DNA from: Mycobacterium sp. OAS707
GTDB lineage: Bacteria; Actinomycetota; Actinomycetes; Mycobacteriales; Mycobacteriaceae
Reading direction: 5' to 3'
NCBI RefSeq assembly: GCF_014873705.1
Contig: NZ_JADBDS010000002.1
Location: 186,001-250,000, forward strand
DNA length: 64,000 nucleotides
Positions 34,019 to 41,790 of this stretch are shown here, piece by piece (the stretch's first letter is position 1; every line of letters starts with the position of its first letter). The notes under the pieces are model-generated. The model was not told the DNA's origin, made no database searches, and worked only from the letters and a program-made list of their open reading frames with translations. A program made the position numbers and the translations under genes.

Positions 34019-35068
34019 ATGGTCTCCCGTCCCGCAGCGGACGAGATTGCCGCGCTGCTAGAGCCGATCGCCTGCCAAAGGATCGCAGGCGCCGCGGACG
34101 CGCACATCACCAACTGGTGCGCCGCCGAGCGCGGCCTGTCCACCGAGACGTTCCTGTTCGACCTGGAGCGAGACGGCGACGAGGGCCCGACGACGGTGAA
34201 ACAGTTGGTGTTTCGGCGACCGCCCGATGTCAGTATCTTTCCCGACTACGACCTGACCCGTCAGGTGATGGTGATGAACCGGCTGCGCGACACCCCGATC
34301 AGCGTGCCGGCGGTTTACTGGCTGGACCGCGAAAGCGCCGACCTCGGCACGCCGTACTACGTGATGGAGCAGTTACCGACAATCGGCACCGCGAGCGACT
34401 TCCCGTCGTATCACTCGCACGGCCTGTACTTCGAAGCCACGCCCGAACAACGATCCACCATGTGGTGGGGCTGCGTGCAGGCGATCGCCGACGTGCACGC
34501 GCTGGATTGGCGCACGCTGCGGCTGGAGAAGCTACTGATGCCGCAGCGCGGTGACCAGCCGCTCGAACAGGTCGTGGAGTACTGCGCCGAGTTGCTGAGG
34601 TGCTGGTCGGAGAGCAGACGCCAGGAACTGGTCGACGCCGTGGAGTGGTTGCGCGACAACATCTATGAGCCCGAGTACCTCGCGCTGTGCTGGGGTGACA
34701 GCCGGCTGTCCAACGTGCTCTATGGGCCGGACTACGAGGTCACCGCGGTGCTCGACTGGGAGCTCGCCTACATCGGCGATCACGAAGCCGACCTGGCGTG
34801 GCTGCTGTTCGTCGACTGGGCCTGCACGGAGTACCAGGGCATACCCCGCTTGGACGGCACCCCGTCCCGCGAGGAAACCGTCGACCGATACGAGCAGCTG
34901 TCGGGACGCGCGGTGCGCAATCTGCACTACAACGAAGTGCTCGCCGCGGTCGAGCTCGGCATCCCGGTATCCAGGCTGCAGTCCCGGCTGCGAAACCAGG
35001 GACTGCTGATCGACGACATGGATCTGGCCGGGTTCTGTGTCGAGCGAATTCGCCAGCTGCTCGACTAG
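34019..35068 (+). CDS. APH-fold phosphotransferase-family protein
   Basis: A 349-residue protein with the aminoglycoside/choline kinase-like fold. The catalytic loop reads C-W-G-D-S-R-L-S-N-V (Asp and Asn in the G-D-x-x-x-x-N pattern, with Trp where His usually precedes), and the metal-binding loop V-L-D-W-E-L-A-Y-I-G-D. Mycobacteria have many such proteins, often beside acyl-CoA dehydrogenase or hydratase genes; they are thought to phosphorylate hydroxylated metabolites rather than antibiotics. Last gene of the seven-gene nitrile hydratase operon. Its TAG stop overlaps the bfd stop on the other strand in a shared CTAG. Confidence 0.83.
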   Translation: MVSRPAADEIAALLEPIACQRIAGAADAHITNWCAAERGLSTETFLFDLERDGDEGPTTVKQLVFRRPPDVSIFPDYDLTRQVMVMNRLRDTPISVPAVYWLDRESADLGTPYYVMEQLPTIGTASDFPSYHSHGLYFEATPEQRSTMWWGCVQAIADVHALDWRTLRLEKLLMPQRGDQPLEQVVEYCAELLRCWSESRRQELVDAVEWLRDNIYEPEYLALCWGDSRLSNVLYGPDYEVTAVLDWELAYIGDHEADLAWLLFVDWACTEYQGIPRLDGTPSREETVDRYEQLSGRAVRNLHYNEVLAAVELGIPVSRLQSRLRNQGLLIDDMDLAGFCVERIRQLLD

Positions 35069-35256
35069 CGGCCGACGGATTCCACTGCGCGCCCGGCGTA
35101 GTGGGCTTCGATCATCGCCCGCAATGTGCGCCTGCAACGCCCGCAATCGCCGCCGGCTCCACAGGCCTCGGCGATCTGCTTGGAGGTCTTCGCGCCGTTC
35201 GCAACGACCTCGTTGACCACGTGGCTGGTTGTCCCTGTGCACAGGCAGACGAACAT
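35065..35256 (-). CDS. bfd: Bacterioferritin-associated ferredoxin
   Basis: A 63-residue [2Fe-2S] protein. The four Cys ligands are Cys4 and Cys6 (C-L-C) and the pair in G-D-C-G-R-C. Bfd docks on bacterioferritin and reduces its stored ferric iron for release. The ATG at 35256 overlaps the stop of the Rv1874-like gene (T-G-A-T-G), making them a two-gene leftward unit. bfrA lies about 0.8 kb away on the other strand, and an IdeR-like box lies in the intervening promoter region, which supports an iron-mobilisation role. Confidence 0.88.
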   Translation of the reverse strand: MFVCLCTGTTSHVVNEVVANGAKTSKQIAEACGAGGDCGRCRRTLRAMIEAHYAGRAVESVGR

Positions 35257-35888
35257 CAGACCGCCTCGCCAATGCTCATGAGGTGTGCGAACCTGCCGAC
35301 GAACTGGGTGGGGTAGGCGCCGAAGCCTGCGCCCGACATCCACTCTGCGGCCGCGTCTGGGTGGTCGATCCACTGCCTGGCGCTGACCTCGTCGGCGATC
35401 TCCTGCAGGATCAGCACCTCGCGTCCGTCATCGAGTGCCTGATAGACCCAGATCTTTCGAACACCGCCGCCTTTGAACCGCTCGAGGCCGTCGTGCACCT
35501 TGTCCATCAACGACGGCACGTCGTCAACAGACGCCATCACGCCGACCACCACCCGGCCGACGTGGCCTTCGGGCGTCGGGCCGTCGAGGTCGATCTTCTC
35601 GACGACTTCACCGCCGAATATCGGCGGAATATCGTCGGCGCCGGAGATGTCGAACAATTCGAATATCGCCGGGGAACGCAGTACTTCGCGCACGGATCCG
35701 GCCTGCCGAATGCCGATTGTCACCAATACCCGGTCAGGCTCCCAGATGGAGGTGTAGAGCACCACATGATGGGCGCCGATCGCGGCCAGCGGCTCGCGAT
35801 GTTTGTTCAGCCACTTCCACATCCGGTCGACGTCGTCGACCCGGAAATCACAGGCCAGGATGAATGAGTGCAAGTCGTACTCACCCAT
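35256..35888 (-). CDS. Conserved protein with duplicated alpha-beta units (Rv1874-like)
   Basis: A 210-residue soluble protein of unknown function. Two similar halves can be traced. F-I-L-A-C-D-F-R-V-D-D-V-D-R-M-W-K-W-L is followed by H-H-V-V-L-Y-T-S-I-W. The second half has V-V-V-G-V-M-A-S-V-D-D-V-P-S-L-M-D-K-V followed by K-I-W-V-Y-Q-A. Each suggests a ferredoxin-like beta-alpha-beta unit, so the protein may fold as a fused dimeric alpha-beta barrel. It is coupled to bfd and read from the promoter with the IdeR-like box, 35 nt upstream. Related genes lie beside bfrA in M. tuberculosis. A role in iron handling is inferred from context only. Confidence 0.72.
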   Translation of the reverse strand: MGEYDLHSFILACDFRVDDVDRMWKWLNKHREPLAAIGAHHVVLYTSIWEPDRVLVTIGIRQAGSVREVLRSPAIFELFDISGADDIPPIFGGEVVEKIDLDGPTPEGHVGRVVVGVMASVDDVPSLMDKVHDGLERFKGGGVRKIWVYQALDDGREVLILQEIADEVSARQWIDHPDAAAEWMSGAGFGAYPTQFVGRFAHLMSIGEAV

Positions 35889-35922
35889 CGGTGTCCCTGT
35901 CTGGTCGAAGCGGCTGGAAGTG

Positions 35923-35941
35923 TTAGCGCAGTCTAACCTTA
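35923..35941. promoter_or_regulatory. IdeR-like iron box
   Basis: TTAGCGCAGTCTAACCTTA matches 14 of 19 positions of the mycobacterial IdeR consensus TTAGGTTAGGCTAACCTAA, with the right half nearly perfect. It lies 35 nt upstream of the leftward Rv1874-like/bfd pair and about 140 nt upstream of bfrA. Confidence 0.5.
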
Positions 35942-36084
35942 CTTAGCCCGGGCGGTCCAGGCTGCCCGAAACACGCCTCTCTCAACGGCGAAGATGCGCT
36001 CGGTCGAGCGCGAGGCACTAGATTGGTGAGGCGCTACAGACAGCCCCAGCTTGATCCAGCCCCTCACGTTGCTTAGGAGCGACC

Positions 36085-36570
36085 ATGCAAGGCGATCCGG
36101 ATGTTTTGAAGTTGCTCAACGAGCAATTGACAAGCGAACTCACGGCGATCAACCAATATTTTCTGCATTCCAAAATGCAGGCGAATTGGGGATTCACCGA
36201 GATCGCAGAACACACCCGGAAAGAATCGTTCGAGGAAATGCAGCATGCGGAGGCAATCACCGACCGCATTCTGCTGCTGGACGGCCTGCCGAATTATCAG
36301 CGGCTTTTCTCGCTGCGCGTCGGTCAGACCTTGCGTGAACAGTTCGAAGCCGACCTCGCCATCGAATACGAGGTGATGGCGCGCCTCAAGCCGGGCATCG
36401 TGATGTGCCGCGAGAAGGAAGACGCCACCACAGCGAACCTGTTCGAGAAGATCCTCGCCGACGAAGAGGAACACATCGACTACCTCGAGACCCAGCTGCA
36501 GCTGATGGACAAGCTCGGCGAGCAGCTCTACCTCGCACAGTGCGTGTCGCGGCCGCCGTCCTCGCTGTAG
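36085..36570 (+). CDS. bfrA: Haem-containing bacterioferritin
   Basis: A 161-residue ferritin subunit that assembles into a 24-mer iron-storage shell. All diiron ferroxidase ligands of the first helix pair are visible: Glu18, Tyr25, Glu51 and His54. Met52 is the bis-Met haem ligand that marks bacterioferritin rather than ferritin. The second pair is present as E-Y-E-V near 94 and E-E-H-I near 128-131. An AGGAG lies 6 nt before the ATG. Transcription from the 196-bp gap shared with the bfd unit, which holds an IdeR-like box, suggests iron-dependent control as known for M. tuberculosis bfrA. Confidence 0.97.
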   Translation: MQGDPDVLKLLNEQLTSELTAINQYFLHSKMQANWGFTEIAEHTRKESFEEMQHAEAITDRILLLDGLPNYQRLFSLRVGQTLREQFEADLAIEYEVMARLKPGIVMCREKEDATTANLFEKILADEEEHIDYLETQLQLMDKLGEQLYLAQCVSRPPSSL

Positions 36571-36647
36571 GCCCTGTTTCGCATCTGCCCGCGCGGTAAC
36601 CCTGACTCCCGGACCGCGACTGTAACTTTCCTAGCTTAACTAACGAT

Positions 36648-38741
36648 ATGGCTGGAGAAGTTCAAGTCGTCCCAGGAGAGGCAGGTATGACAACAACGGC
36701 ACCGACAGCCGCCGCCGCGGATCCCCAGTCCGGCGGCGCCCTGATCAGCCCTCAGCGCCGCAACGTGATCTTTGTTGCGGTGCTGCTCGGCATGCTGTTG
36801 GCCGCGTTGGACCAGACGATCGTCGCCACCGCGCTGCCGACGGTGGTGGCCGACCTCGGCGGCGCAGGCCACCAGTCCTGGGTGGTGACCAGCTATCTGC
36901 TGGCCTCGACGATCGTCACCGCCGTCGTCGGCAAGCTGGGCGACCTGTTCGGCCGCAAGGTCGTGTTCGCGGCGGCCATTCTCTTCTTCCTCGGCGGATC
37001 GGTGCTGTGCGGGCTGGCCGGGTCGATGACCATGCTGGTGGCGTCGCGGGCACTGCAGGGCATCGGCGGCGGCGCCATCATGGTGACCGCAACGGCGCTG
37101 ATCGGTGAGGTCATCCCGCTGCGGGACCGGGGCCGGTATCAGGGTGCACTCGGAGCGGTGTTCGGCGTGACGACCGTGGTCGGCCCGCTGCTCGGCGGCT
37201 TCTTCACCGACCACCTCAGCTGGCGCTGGGCGTTCTGGATCAACGTGCCGGTGGCCGTCGTGGTGTTCTTCGTGGCGATCGCCGCGATACCTTCGCTCGG
37301 CCGGGCCGGCCGCCCGTTGATCGACTACGCCGGCATCGTGTTCGTCGGCGTCGGCGCATCGGGTCTCACGCTGGCCACCAGTTGGGGTGGCACCGAGTAC
37401 GCGTGGGGTTCGCCGGTCATCATCGGACTCTTCGTCGCGTCGATTGCGGCGCTGGCGGTGTTCGTGTGGGTGGAAAGCCGTGCGGCAGAACCCATCCTGC
37501 CGATCCGGTTGTTCCGCAGCCCGGTGTTCACCGTGTGTTGCGTGCTGTCGTTCATCGTCGGGTTCGCGATGTTGGGCGCGCTCACCTTCCTGCCGACCTT
37601 CATGCAGTTCGTCGATGGGGTGTCGGCGACGACGTCGGGTCTGCGGACGCTGCCGATGGTCGCAGGCCTGTTGCTGACGTCGATGGGCAGTGGCGTGCTG
37701 GTGAGCCGCACCGGCCGCTACAAGATCTTCCCCGTCGTGGGGACCGCGGTGATGGTCCTCGGATTCCTGCTGTTGTCGCGGATGGACGCCGCCACCCCGA
37801 TGGTGTTGCAGTCGCTGTATCTGTTCATCCTCGGCACCGGCATCGGAATGTGCATGCAGGTGCTCATCCTGATCGTGCAGAACACGTCGAACTTCGCCGA
37901 TCTGGGGGTGGCCACCTCAGGTGTCACATTCTTCCGGACCATCGGAAGCTCTTTCGGCGCAGCCATTTTCGGATCGTTGTTCACCAACTTCCTCAACGCC
38001 CGCATCGATCCCGCGTTGGCCGCAAGCGGGGCACCACCCGCGGCGGCCCAGTCGCCGCAGGTGTTGCACAAGTTGAGCCACGACGTCGCAGCGCCGATTG
38101 TCAACGCGTACGCGGATTCTCTTGGCACGGTGTTTCTGTGCGCTGCACCGGTGGCGTTCGTCGGGTTCATCGTGGCACTGCTTCTCAAAGAGGTTCCGCT
38201 GCGCGAGATGGACGCCGTGAACGCCGTCGATCTCGGCGAGGGCTTCGGCATGCCGAGCACCGACTCGCCGGACAAGGTGCTGGAGACCGCCATCGGCCGG
38301 ATGATGCGAAACTCACCGGAGATCCGGCTGCGCAGCATCTGCGAACGGCAGGGCTGCGAGCTCGATGTCGCGCGTTTGTGGGCGCTGATCACGATCTATC
38401 GGCACAACCAGGTCTTCGGCTCGGCGCGGCTGACCGAGATCGCCGACAGGTTGCGGGTGCCGTGCGAGGTGCTCGCGCCGACGTTCGATCGACTGGTCGA
38501 CACCGGTTACGCGCTGCGCACAGGCGATCTGCTGTGGCTGACTCAGCCCGGCGCCAAGCAAGTCGACGCGGTGTCGTCGGCGCTGATCAACCGGATCATC
38601 GAAAAACTCGCCTCGTCGCCGACCTTCGAGGGGCGCCCGGACCGCATCCAGGTCGAGGCCGCGCTGGAACGCATCGCACACCGCGTGCTGGTGCAGCGGG
38701 ACTGGGACGACGAACCCAAAGAGCTCGCCACAGCGGGCTGA
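36648..38741 (+). CDS. DHA2-family MFS exporter with cytosolic C-terminal winged-helix-like tail (Rv1877-like)
   Basis: A 697-residue proton-driven drug/metabolite exporter with 14 predicted helices. Motifs are L-D-Q-T-I-V-A-T-A-L-P (helix 1), G-K-L-G-D-L-F-G-R-K (loop 2-3) and the G-x-x-x-G-P-x-x-G-G antiporter motif as V-V-G-P-L-L-G-G-F. After the last helix (about residue 520) a 175-residue tail continues. Its segment A-R-L-T-E-I-A-D-R-L-R-V-P, then V-D-T-G-Y-A-L-R-T-G-D-L-L-W-L-T, looks like a MarR-type winged helix. The length agrees with Rv1877. The start may instead be ATG 36687. The gene lies 77 nt downstream of bfrA. Confidence 0.88.
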   Translation: MAGEVQVVPGEAGMTTTAPTAAAADPQSGGALISPQRRNVIFVAVLLGMLLAALDQTIVATALPTVVADLGGAGHQSWVVTSYLLASTIVTAVVGKLGDLFGRKVVFAAAILFFLGGSVLCGLAGSMTMLVASRALQGIGGGAIMVTATALIGEVIPLRDRGRYQGALGAVFGVTTVVGPLLGGFFTDHLSWRWAFWINVPVAVVVFFVAIAAIPSLGRAGRPLIDYAGIVFVGVGASGLTLATSWGGTEYAWGSPVIIGLFVASIAALAVFVWVESRAAEPILPIRLFRSPVFTVCCVLSFIVGFAMLGALTFLPTFMQFVDGVSATTSGLRTLPMVAGLLLTSMGSGVLVSRTGRYKIFPVVGTAVMVLGFLLLSRMDAATPMVLQSLYLFILGTGIGMCMQVLILIVQNTSNFADLGVATSGVTFFRTIGSSFGAAIFGSLFTNFLNARIDPALAASGAPPAAAQSPQVLHKLSHDVAAPIVNAYADSLGTVFLCAAPVAFVGFIVALLLKEVPLREMDAVNAVDLGEGFGMPSTDSPDKVLETAIGRMMRNSPEIRLRSICERQGCELDVARLWALITIYRHNQVFGSARLTEIADRLRVPCEVLAPTFDRLVDTGYALRTGDLLWLTQPGAKQVDAVSSALINRIIEKLASSPTFEGRPDRIQVEAALERIAHRVLVQRDWDDEPKELATAG

Positions 38742-38763
38742 TCAGCGGCTTACGCGTGATTTC

Positions 38764-38777
38764 TAGAACGCGTTCCA
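38764..38777. promoter_or_regulatory. KstR-type operator
   Basis: TAGAACGCGTTCCA fits TnnAACnnGTTnnA at all fixed positions. It lies 30 nt upstream of the AhpD-like start and 22 nt after the MFS stop. The central AGAACGCGTTC is a less extended palindrome than the site before the thioesterase. Confidence 0.68.
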
Positions 38778-38807
38778 CTTTTGCCGCCGCCCGCGTACGA
38801 TTCGGCC

Positions 38808-39290
38808 ATGAGCCGAATTGGACCCTTCGCTGACGACGACGCGGCTGCCTGGGTGGCGAAATCCCCCGACATCGGGGTCGCCATGGCCGGCTTCACCAAT
38901 GCGGTCTACCACAAGAACCGGCTGCCGATGCGGGTCCGCGAGCTGGCCCGGATGGTCATCGCCCTGGACAACGAATGCGTGGTGTGTCAGAACACGCGCG
39001 ACTCCGATGGCATCGCGGCGGGCGTCGACGAGGACCTCTACGACCACGCCGCCGAATGGCGGACCTGGCCCGGCTACAGCGCGCAGGAGCGCATCGCCGC
39101 AGAGTTCGCCGAGCGCTTCGCCAGTGACCACACCGGCCTGCGCGACGACGAGGACTTCTGGGCCCGCTGTAGCGAACACTTCAGCGAAGAACTGTTGACC
39201 GACCTGGCGCTGTCCTGCGCGATGTGGTTGGGCATGGGCCGGATGCTGCGCACCCTGGACATCGGTCAAAGCTGCAAGATCACCCTGTAG
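38808..39290 (+). CDS. AhpD/carboxymuconolactone decarboxylase-like protein
   Basis: A 160-residue helical protein. The core helices carry R-V-R-E-L-A-R-M-V-I-A-L-D-N-E-C-V-V-C-Q-N-T-R. Glu, C-x-x-C and a residue in the position of the usual His (here Asn/Arg region) make up the AhpD-type redox site, so the family peroxidase activity may be altered. The KstR-type box upstream suggests a role during sterol or related lipid breakdown. The ATG at 38808 is preferred over an upstream GTG. It is followed 29 nt later by glnA3. Confidence 0.78.
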   Translation: MSRIGPFADDDAAAWVAKSPDIGVAMAGFTNAVYHKNRLPMRVRELARMVIALDNECVVCQNTRDSDGIAAGVDEDLYDHAAEWRTWPGYSAQERIAAEFAERFASDHTGLRDDEDFWARCSEHFSEELLTDLALSCAMWLGMGRMLRTLDIGQSCKITL

Positions 39291-39319
39291 TTCGCGACCG
39301 ACCACTGCAGAATGGCTGG

Positions 39320-40681
39320 GTGAGTTCTAGGGCAGCCAAACCCCTCGCCGCTGCGGCCATCGCCCAACTGGAGGCCGACGGCGTCACCACGCTGATCGGC
39401 ACCGTCGTCAACCCGGCTGGGCTGATGCACGCCAAGACCGTGCCGCTGCGCCGAATGGGGACGTTCGCCGATCCGGGCCTCGGCGCCAGCCCGGTGTGGC
39501 ACGTGTTCGCCATCGACCAGGTCGGAACCGTCTTCGGTGAGAAGACCGGCGTGGTGGGGGATCAACGGGTCCGTATCGACCTGAGTGGTCTGCGCATCCT
39601 GGGCGACGGGTTTGCTTGGGCCCCAGGCGCTTTCTTCAATCAGGACGGCTCACCCGACCCGTACTGCAGCAGGGGAGCGCTGAGCCGGGTCCAGCAGCGA
39701 TTGGTCGATGCGGGCATCGAAACCGTCGTGGGACATGAAATGGAGTTCGTGCTCGTCGCGCCCGACGGCAGCCGGCTGCCTGCGCACATGTGGGCGCAGT
39801 ACGGGCTGGCCGGCGTGCTGGAATTCGAGGGTTTCGTGCGCGACGTGACCAACGCTGCAACAGCTTCCGGCGTCGCGATCGAGCAACTCCATCCCGAGTA
39901 CGGCCGCAATCAGTTCGAGATTTCGCTGTCTCCGCTTTCCCCCGTCGCGGCCGCCGACCAACTGGTGTTGATGCGCATCATCATCGGGCGGGTGGCGCGG
40001 CGATACGGGGTGCGCGTCAGCCTTTCCCCGGCGCCTTTCGCCGGTAGCGTGGGATCGGGTGCACACCAACACTTTTCGATGAAGCGTGGCGAGGCGCCGT
40101 TGTTCTCCGACGGCGACGGCGTCGCAGGGATGACAACCGACGGCGAGGCCGCGGTGGCGGGTCTGCTCGCGGGTCTGCCTGAAGCCCAGGGCATTCTCTC
40201 CGGATCTGTGGTGTCCGGCCTGCGGATGCATCCGGGACTCTGGTCGGGTGCATACGTGTGCTGGGGCACCGAGAACCGCGAAGCCGCGGTGCGCTACCTG
40301 ATCGGCGGTCCGAGCAATCCGCAAGGCGCGAACGTCGAAGTGAAGGTCATCGACCCGTCGGCCAACCCGTACTACGCCACCGCAACGATTCTCGGCCTCG
40401 CGCTCGACGGCATCGAACGCAAGCTGCCGTTGCCACCCGAGACCACCGTCGACCCCGCCAAGCTCACCGACGATCAACGCAAGCAGGCAGGCATCAAGCT
40501 GCTGGCCTCGAGCCAGGCCGAGGCGCTTGCTGCCCTCGACCAATCGGCCTTGATCCGCGGCATTCTCGGCGACGAATCCGTCGACGCGGTGCTCGCGGTG
40601 CGGCGCTATGAACAGCAGAACTACGGCCACCTCGGCCAGGACGAACTCGCCGACAAGTTCCGGCTGGCCTGGAGCGTATGA
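39320..40681 (+). CDS. glnA3: GlnA3, glutamine synthetase-like gamma-glutamyl ligase
   Basis: A 453-residue type I glutamine synthetase homologue, close in length to M. tuberculosis GlnA3 (Rv1878). ATP/metal residues are visible (G-H-E-M-E-F and G-A-H-Q-H-F). The usual N-R-S-A-x-x-R stretch reads N-R-E-A-A-V-R, and the glutamate-binding R-x-E-x-R reads N-V-E-V-K before D-P-S-A-N-P-Y. These changes argue against true glutamine synthesis. Streptomyces GlnA3 glutamylates polyamines, and an amine acceptor is likely here too. Start is GTG 39320; translation is coupled (ATGA) to an amidohydrolase gene. Confidence 0.9.
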   Translation: MSSRAAKPLAAAAIAQLEADGVTTLIGTVVNPAGLMHAKTVPLRRMGTFADPGLGASPVWHVFAIDQVGTVFGEKTGVVGDQRVRIDLSGLRILGDGFAWAPGAFFNQDGSPDPYCSRGALSRVQQRLVDAGIETVVGHEMEFVLVAPDGSRLPAHMWAQYGLAGVLEFEGFVRDVTNAATASGVAIEQLHPEYGRNQFEISLSPLSPVAAADQLVLMRIIIGRVARRYGVRVSLSPAPFAGSVGSGAHQHFSMKRGEAPLFSDGDGVAGMTTDGEAAVAGLLAGLPEAQGILSGSVVSGLRMHPGLWSGAYVCWGTENREAAVRYLIGGPSNPQGANVEVKVIDPSANPYYATATILGLALDGIERKLPLPPETTVDPAKLTDDQRKQAGIKLLASSQAEALAALDQSALIRGILGDESVDAVLAVRRYEQQNYGHLGQDELADKFRLAWSV

Positions 40682-41790
40682 GGTTGTCCACGCTGGCCGA
40701 GCACATCGAAAACGTGCCGCTGGTGGACCATCACGTGCACGGCTGCTGGCTGGGGACCCCTGGCCGCGCCCGGTTCGAAAACGGTCTGAACGAGGCCAAC
40801 ACCGAGCCGCTCGCGGAATTCGATTCGGCATTCGACACCCAACTCGGGTTCGCGGTGCGGGCACACTGCGCGCCGTTGCTCGGACTACCACGCCACGCCG
40901 ACGCCGACGCGTACTGGCACCGCCGCAGCCAGCACACCGAGGAGATGCTGGCGAGACTGTTTCTCTCCCATACCCGGGTATCGGACTGGCTGGTCGACAC
41001 CGGATTCGCCACTGGGGTAGCAGATCTCGATACGTTCGCCGTTCTCTGCGACGGGTATGTGCATGAGATCGTCCGCCTGGAGTCGGTCGCCGAAGAGGCG
41101 ATCAAGCAATCCGACGACTATGCGACGGCGTTCGCGCGCCTTCTGGATGAACGGATGAAGACGGCCATCGCCACCAAGTCGATCCTCGCGTACCGTGGCG
41201 GGTTCGACGGCGATCTGTCCGAACCGACTTCCGCGGAGGTCGCAGATGCCGCGCAGCGTTGGCGCGACAGCGGAAGCGCCCGGCTGACCGACCGCGTGCT
41301 ACTGCGTTTCGGTCTGTACCAGGCACTGCGCGTAGGCAAGCCACTGCAGTTCCATGTCGGCTTCGGCGACCGGGATTGCGACCTGGCCAGAGCGAATCCG
41401 CTTCAGCTGCTTGACTTTCTGCGAATTAGCGGCGACACCCCGATCATGCTGCTGCACTGCTATCCCTACGAACGCGAGGCCGGATACCTGGCGCAGGCGT
41501 TCAACAATGTGTACCTCGACGGCGGGCTGGCCATCAACTACCTCGGCGCACGGTCAGCATCGTTCATCGGCCGACTGTTGGAGATGGCGCCGTTCCGCAA
41601 GATCCTGTACTCATCCGACGCATTCGGCCCCGCCGAACTGCACTACCTCGGCGCGCGGCTGTGGCGCGACGGAATGCGGGATGCGCTGCAACGCTTCGTC
41701 GACGCGCGAGAGTGGAGCGAGGCCGACGCGATCCGCGTCGTCAACCTGATCGCACACGGCAACGCGCACCGCGTCTACGGTCTGGTATGA
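40678..41790 (+). CDS. Amidohydrolase-superfamily protein coupled to glnA3 (Rv1879-like)
   Basis: A 370-residue TIM-barrel metal hydrolase. The N-terminal V-D-H-H-V-H provides the H-x-H metal pair. L-Q-F-H-V-G-F-G-D-R-D and M-L-L-H-C-Y-P-Y supply later metal-ligand His residues, and Y-S-S-D-A-F the C-terminal Asp. It belongs with the amidohydrolase half of fungal FluG, which fuses such a domain to a glutamine synthetase-like domain. Here the two are separate but overlap by 4 nt. It may hydrolyse the gamma-glutamyl product or a downstream amide. Its stop directly abuts the stop of the convergent D-aminoacylase gene. Confidence 0.83.
   Translation: MRLSTLAEHIENVPLVDHHVHGCWLGTPGRARFENGLNEANTEPLAEFDSAFDTQLGFAVRAHCAPLLGLPRHADADAYWHRRSQHTEEMLARLFLSHTRVSDWLVDTGFATGVADLDTFAVLCDGYVHEIVRLESVAEEAIKQSDDYATAFARLLDERMKTAIATKSILAYRGGFDGDLSEPTSAEVADAAQRWRDSGSARLTDRVLLRFGLYQALRVGKPLQFHVGFGDRDCDLARANPLQLLDFLRISGDTPIMLLHCYPYEREAGYLAQAFNNVYLDGGLAINYLGARSASFIGRLLEMAPFRKILYSSDAFGPAELHYLGARLWRDGMRDALQRFVDAREWSEADAIRVVNLIAHGNAHRVYGLV

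Noticed and set aside
36571..36647. Iron box before the MFS gene (CCTAGCTTAACTAACG)
   Set aside because: Alignment to the IdeR consensus fails after the first few positions in either orientation.
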